Origin: Nyssa sinensis
Lineage: Eukaryota; Streptophyta; Magnoliopsida; Cornales; Nyssaceae
Assembly: GCA_008638375.1 (NCBI GenBank)
Contig: VIRR01000562.1
Location: 62,001-126,000 of the forward strand
DNA length: 64,000 nt
Direction: 5' to 3'
This document shows positions 57,715-64,000 of this stretch, piece by piece. How positions within the stretch are numbered: position 1 is the stretch's first letter; every line of letters begins with the position of its first letter. Under the pieces are notes generated by a model that was given only the letters and a program-made list of their open reading frames with translations, did not search any database and was not told where the DNA came from. Both the position numbers and the translations under genes were made by a program.

Positions 57715-60700
57715 TGTAATATCTTGAAATTTTATTTTATTTTCTTAGGATTAACCTAGAATCTTTTAAATAAAATAGAATTAAGTTTACTTTTATTTGA
57801 TAAAAATGAATCATATTATTACGTAAACTAATGTAGGACGTTTTCCAATGGAAAATATTTAGAGAAATAATTAGACAAAACGGACATCATAATCAAAATC
57901 TAAATGTCAAAATATAATACCCTGTTAGTTTTGGCATGATTTTTGAGATGGTGACTTTTTCATGTGCATATCTGCCAACACAATCCGAGACTTGACATGT
58001 GGCACAAGAAACGGTATAAGATGGTAATAACCTGGCCAAGAAGAATTGGGAAACATGTTTTGTAAGTTTAAGGCTTTAGGGCTAGGATTAATACTTTGGT
58101 TCGTCAATTAGTTTGTTACAAGAACAAAATTAAATCAATAGACTGATGACAGAATATAAGACAAGAAAAGGGAAAGATGTCTTAGTGGCTGAGGAGTGTG
58201 AATACACTGCCCTTAAGAGTGATTTCGTCCCTCGAAGAACGAATCTCGGTGTAACAAGTTAGTAGCGCTCCACCCACTAGGATACAATAGCTGGTCCTTG
58301 CAAGCGTACACTCGCAAATGCCTGGTCCAATGAACTTTCCTTCACGAATCTCTGGTCTTTGACAGAATGAGGCAGAGGCAGCAAGAAACTCATGAAATAG
58401 AAGCTATATTTGTGCAACATAAGCAACCACTGAGGCAATAAAAGCAGTAGCAATGCAGCAATGGAATTCTGCAAGCTCTTCAGATATCTCTCAAATCAGA
58501 AACACACTCTTAAGGATTCTTCACGAATAGAGAGCTATTAGAAACAGAAAAGCACGAATTGGTTGTGCATCATAATGCAAGGGAATGCTCAGTATTTATA
58601 GTGTTTGAGAGGAGATGAAGAATGGAAAGAAAGACCCTGCAAATTCTATGGAGAATTTAGTATCAAGATCAATGGGACTTCGTTCGCAACAACTATAAAA
58701 TCTATTAAATGAGGAAGGTAGAATAAAATCAATGATAGGTAAAGGTTAGATTTGCAGAAAAATAAAACATGTACAAGGAAGGCAGGACAATTCATATAAG
58801 AAGTAAATCAAAACCAAATAAGAAATTTTGACAAAATAAAATGGGAAGCAAATTTGATATATGAAGAACGTTTGACGCAATCAAACTACGAAGCTTTGAC
58901 TAAGAAAAAATTTAAGTGGCAAAACGGTTGATATTCTCTACACATGCGCGAGGCTCAAATCTGAGGATTTGCACACACACACACACACACACACACACAC
59001 CATGCGCGATGATGGCATGTGACGTGCCGGTTAATTGGTTTCCAGACTGAGTAGCCCAAATTCCACTGGGCTTGCCATGGTCTCGTGTGCGTGAGTCGTC
59101 CCACATCTCTACACAGTCTTACAAGACTATATCAAGGAAAGGTTTGCTTTCTAACCAATGTGGGACACGACTATATTGGAATAGCCATGTTTCCCAACAA
59201 CATGAATGGGAGCAATTGTAGTACATATAAGGTATAATCGTGACCCACAAGTGGGAGGTGGCAGAACGACATGCATGGAATGAGTGGCCAAAATTAAAAA
59301 TTGAGACAGTAAAGAAGAGAGAAAATAGAAACATATATACACATATGCATGGATATGCATGAAGAAGAGAGAAAATTGAAGTGAGATAAGAAGGAAAGAA
59401 GAAGAAACCGTGAATTAGGAAGGAAAAATAATGGAAGGGACTGTTTCTCTCTCAACGCGAAGCATAGCCCTATTTACATGGGTAACCACTAAAACTTGGG
59501 ATAAGAGCTCTAAGGAGTTTCTGGAGCTCATAAATGGCTAAAGGGAGGTTTGGTTGTTGAACCATCATTAGAGGAGAAATTCTAGATTTTCCTTCTCTTC
59601 GAGTTACAACAATATAAAGCAGGTAAGGGGTGTTTTCTTGGTTATATGTAGTAATAGTTGTTCACATATATGCCTAAGAGAAAAGAAATTAAGAAAATTT
59701 CTTGAAGAATGAAAGGAAAATGGAAGTAAAATGGTGGGAAAAACTCAAGAAATGGGTTGCAGTTTTTTGGTGGATTCAATGATGTTTTGTATGTTTTAAT
59801 TCATCAAAACATGATTAAAAGTGTTTAAATATCATTTATAACTGGTTGGAATCGAAAAAGGGCCGCGAAATATAATCTAGAAAAGTGAGAAATTTTTTGG
59901 AAAATTAGTTTTTTAATCGTCACCGGAGAAGGTGACCAGAGTGTTGCCATCATGAAGTCACAGCCGAGTCAACAGATTCGGATTGGATCGGAGAAAAAGA
60001 GGAAAAATTCAAAGAAAAAGAAGGGAAAAAATAGAAATTGTGTCCCAAACATATTTAAAACATGTCCATAATGTGTCCGGAACGTATCTAATAATTAGAA
60101 AAAATTTAAAAAATTAGATGCTATTTTTTCACGTGTCCGACACTTGTCCGGGAAATGTCCGAGAGTATCGGTGTCTAACACATGTCCAACACAAACATGT
60201 GAGCCAAAATAGAGTTTTCGTGCTTCATAAGTTAAGGGAATTATCTGATTCAAACTATGGGAAAATTTATTAAGGTTGAGTGTCACCTTATCTAAATGAA
60301 AATAAGGATTATTAAATAAGATTGATTTGCAATAAAATATGAGTTTAATAAACTCAATACATTAATATAGCATCCCATTGACGAAAGAGAAAGTAGATAA
60401 GGGATTAAGTGAATAAGTTGAGTAATCATGTACCTTGAAGAAGATATAGTTTATACTCTATTTTATTCATGCCTATATATATTTATTTTGTGAGTAATTT
60501 CTTACATTGAAATGGTGAATTTTAGTGTAGTTATCAAATTCTCTTTTTATGGACCTTCAATTGAAATATGATTTTATGTGAATATCATTGAAGTTTAAAC
60601 TCCATATTGAGATTTTTACCCAACTCCGAAAAATGATTTATAGGTATATTTCTAAAATGAAAGTGATTATAAAATGTTCTTAGTAACTTCTTAAGCTTGT

Positions 60701-61262
60701 ATTTTGAAATTCGTGGGAACTTGCTTGATTTGGAAATGCATTTTGAAAACTTGTGATAGGATACTGAAATTATTTACTAGGATTGATTAGCTCACCCAAT
60801 TCCCCCTAAATTTTCAAGTGATGTAGGTTAGAGGAAATAAAATTGCAACAAGCTTTTGTTAAGCATACATAGTAGAGAAGTATGAGAATTCATATGTAGA
60901 TGTTGTAAAAGAGGTGTTAAGATTTATAGAAGTATCTTGAGACAAGAATTGTCTTTATTTTGGAAGTATCGTAATTCCAACTTTCGTATATAATCCTTTG
61001 TTATATATAATGACATAACAACAAGAAGAGTTGATTACGACTTTATTATGATTAACCCATGTGAGATGTTCAGTTAAAGTGCTGATCAGATGTGTTTGCA
61101 TGTGAATGATTATTGTTTGACAGATGTGATTTGAAGCTTCTATAGAAAATAAATAAAGAAAACTCTTTAGAGGAGTGAAACCCATTATATTTTGGACACC
61201 TCGGCAGCCAATCATGCACCCTAATTCCATTAGGTATGGGAGCAGGGATTCAGGTTATGACA
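57715..61262 (+). repeat. 3' LTR of the same retroelement, with nested material
   Basis: Starts TGTAATATCTTG after a polypurine tract and ends CAGGTTATGACA. 3548 bases. The GATTAGCTCACCC...TTTTCAAGTGATG stretch (60784-60824) parallels the Tekay LTR segment with GAGCTGACCCCTTTAG. Inside: a minus-strand CTATAAATAC TATA-like site near 58594-58603, within a region that may be a nested minus LTR; a CA microsatellite (58973-59000); a partial copy of the GTGTCC repeat (60030-60235). The right target duplication could not be checked because the left LTR start is missing. Confidence 0.55.
58973..59000. repeat. (CA)n microsatellite
   Basis: About 14 CA units. The minus-strand GT run lies next to ATGCGCG sequence. 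Confidence 0.9.
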
Positions 61263-63357
61263 TGTTTTTTTTATGGAAGCGATAGTCGATAGATATTACA
61301 ATCAATCAGTCAGCACAACAGTACAATTACACTATTCCAGAACACAACCTAAAACAGACAAACCAGTAACAGGAGCTTCAGACAAACCAAACCTAACAGT
61401 AGCAGGAGCCTCTCAAATATGGGCCCTGGATAGACATACCAGCCAAGCCCATGGCTGGGTGGAAATAGTGTTTGACCTCCCTCTAATTCAGAGGACGTGG
61501 TGGCCAACTAGGGCTAGCCCCAATTGGTTAGGTCATTACATTTACACATATAAAAACAAATACAATTTGCACAAAAAAAATAATAAAAAAGTCCTTCAAT
61601 ATAAAGGTGCTAGCTAGCAACAACTCACAACAATGGTTGCTCCATTATTATAGAAAGCAATAATAGACAATGATGCTATAAGCAAACTCATAGAAGAACT
61701 GAATAGATATACTCCAGACCATGAAGATGCAGACCGAGTGAATGTAACCGTTATGTTTATATAAATATCGACGAATTGTCTTTCTTTTAAAGCTAAACTA
61801 AAATTCTTTTGTGTGTGTATATATGTTTATATATGTGTGTAAAGATATTATATTGACAGAGATTAAATGTATCAACTTTGACAATTAATAGTAAATGAAT
61901 TCAACTTACAAAAAAATGATGATTATAAAACTGACCTCATTCTTGAAAGAATGATAGAAATGATAGAGTGAAAGTAACTACAGCTGAAGTCAAAAGATAA
62001 CGGTATAATTTCTGACGTACGACAACCTCCTAATGCCCTGAACCCAAACGATATGCAGAATCAGAGCCAATCAAAGAGTATTCAGTTGTGTTGCAAAAGT
62101 CACACTACTAGAAAAAGAATTTTCTTCGATTATTTCCCTAATAATTATGGCCTTTATATCAAATAACAACAGCAATGATATAATTACTGAAAAACAAAAA
62201 GACGGTAACAATAATATGCATATTTTATACATATATATGAAAATTTAATTTTTTTTTACCGTGCATAGGACCATTTTTTTACTACTATGTGCTTGTATGT
62301 GTGTGTGTGTATGAAAATGTTAAATACCTCCAAAAGTATCCTCAAATATATCCAACAATGATGTGGTATCTTCATATAATGCCACAATATCATTGAAAGT
62401 ATACTTGGAGAGATGATATATATATATATATATATATATAATCATTATGGATTTAGATGGTAATTAGTAACCACTCACAAGTCATAAACATGGTGGGTCT
62501 TTCATCACGGATAACAAATGGAACTCAAACGAAAAGGAAAAATAGGAGTAAGTCCTGATTTTCCTTTTTAAGTACCAATAAGTCCTAATAACGTTTAACA
62601 GGATCATATAAGTCCTACTTTGCAAGATCATTCCATATGATACAAGTACAAAATCTTTGACCTTCCCATTTTAATTTTTTGACAATAACCCATTTTAATT
62701 TTTTGACAATACAATTACAATATTATTTGCTGACCAACCATAAAATTAATCTATAAATTAATGAAGGAACATATCTAACCAAAATTTTAATTACTTGATT
62801 ACTCAAACTTCTGCCTAAATATGGATAACATTTTTTATCCTTTGCAATAAGTTCATTCTTTAATGTAATTTTTTTTATTTATGTTGAGATTTTATTTGAA
62901 TAAATAATTATTTTCAAAATACCAATTTAAATTTTTTTCTTCAATAAATTCCTCTTCATCGAATAATCAATTGTTTCCCATTAAAAGGCATCCAAGTCAA
63001 TTAACGTAAAATTTTATGAAAAACATATGTTAAAAATATATTTAAAACCTTGAGATTTAAGAAATAAAAAGTTTCTTGTTATTTTATTAGATTATTAATA
63101 TGGAATAAAATTAAACTAATATAAATAAACTTTAATAATTAGAAAATTGAATGAAGAATTTTAGCATTTTATTTTGGTGCTACTAAAAATAGAAATAAAA
63201 AACATTATCAAAATATCAAAAGGTCAAGAGAATGATTTAAAAAATTATGCAAATTATGCTTAAAAATATATAGTTTGAGTATTTTAATTAATTTAGAAAA
63301 GATTTAAGCAATAAGTCCGTATAATTTGATTAAGTTTAAATAAATTAATAAAGGAAG
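61263..63357. other. Intergenic AT-rich DNA
   Basis: No family recognised. A 114-codon plus frame at 61273-61617 has mixed composition and is unsupported. TA run at 62418-62441. Confidence 0.5.
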
Positions 63358-64000
63358 TTAAATTCAACTCAACAAAGCCTTGTCCTAATTATTTAGAGTC
63401 AGTTACATAAATCTTATCTTGCCATTCTTTTCTATTTAAGGTCATTCTTCCGGTTACACCACCCCGTTACCATATCTTTTTCAAATACTTCTACTAAACT
63501 TAATTTTGGCCTCCCTTGCCCCCTAGCATGGCCCTCAATATTAATCCTGTCACTATCCCTTATTGCTACATTTATTGATTTTCATTTTACATGATCATAC
63601 CACCTTAGCTGATGGCCTCTCATCTTATCTCCTATAGGTACTACTCCTACCATCTTACGAATGGTACGAATATGTTCATTCTTAATTCTATCATTTGTTG
63701 TCATACTGCACATCTATTTTAACATACTCATTTCGGCTACACTCATTTCCTAAATGTCCAATATTTTGTTTCATACAACATAGTTGGCCTAATAGCTGTT
63801 ATATAAAATTTACTTTTTAAATTTTAAAAGTATATGCCGATCACATAATAGCCCAGACACAGTTCTCCTCCTAACGTATACTGCTGAATTCTATGAGTAA
63901 CGTCATCTTCAATTTTTTCCTCTTGATAAATAAGTGAACCTAGATAATGAAATTTTTAACTTCTTATTAACTCTTGATTTTCAATTTTCACTACATCCCT
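63358..64000 (-). pseudogene. RTE-type LINE reverse transcriptase, C-terminal relic
   Basis: Minus-strand frames give DDVTHRIQ, KSKFYITAIRPTMLYETKYW, KNEHIRTI, VGVVPIGDKMRGHQLRWYDHVK and GRPK. This matches the C-terminal part of plant RTE-clade non-LTR polymerases (FYRTAIRPAMLYG-ECW, R--VGVAPI--KM-E-RLRWFGHV-RRP, GRGRPKKTW). Many stops and small indels. The element continues beyond the right edge of the window. Old and dead. Confidence 0.7.

Noticed and set aside
61273..61617. 114-codon plus frame
   Set aside because: No recognised family, codon use not convincing, located at a retroelement edge.

Overview
The window is nuclear DNA of a flowering plant, probably a eudicot. Evidence: GT-AG introns, a single-exon CC-NBS-LRR resistance gene, a non-RD LRR receptor kinase relic, a Helitron with a PIF1-like helicase, and plant-specific Ty3/gypsy lineages (Tekay-like, Reina-like and Tat-like) nested in AT-rich intergenic DNA. 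The species cannot be named from the sequence. Only one protein gene looks intact, the CC-NBS-LRR gene at 51805-54810 (minus). Nearly everything else is a mobile element, a decayed gene or spacer.

Layout. 1-8795: right part of a Helitron (plus strand). Its helicase reading frame is split by a 3.6 kb solo LTR (870-4482) flanked by AATAA on both sides. Downstream of the helicase lie pieces of at least three recognisable host genes (a plant transmembrane protein, an RBR-type E3 ligase, a CDK-like kinase) plus one unidentified piece, and then a typical Helitron 3' hairpin and CTAGT end. 9546-10340: decayed Copia gag. 12764-16308: LRR-XII receptor kinase pseudogene. 17029-17262: LINE scrap. 17595-29005: full-length Tekay-like Ty3/gypsy element with TSD CCTAT, LTRs of about 3.06 kb and one long polyprotein frame with six stop codons. 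29907-47456: a second full-length Ty3/gypsy element (Reina-like, minus strand, 454-base LTRs, TSD GAGAA), opened between gag and protease by about 12.5 kb of foreign DNA. That insert holds an antisense PF04195-like ORF with a Tat-type LTR, 3 kb of AT-rich DNA, the 5' half of another Tat element, and another LTR-like block.

47462-51800: spacer with a candidate Copia LTR and a possible terminal exon. 51805-54810: CC-NBS-LRR gene. 56230-61262: a retroelement with almost no internal sequence and a very long 3' LTR. 63358-64000: RTE-type LINE relic (minus).

How the pieces relate. The two immune-receptor loci (one dead LRR-RLK, one apparently live CNL) sit about 36 kb apart, separated mainly by retrotransposon insertions. 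LTR comparison by eye gives a relative age order: the Tekay element is younger (about 1.7 percent difference in two sampled stretches of about 300 bases) than the Reina element (about 5 percent). Nonsense codons in the elements are mostly explained by C to T change on one strand or the other, as expected for methylated, silenced elements. No RNA genes, CRISPR arrays or organelle inserts were seen.
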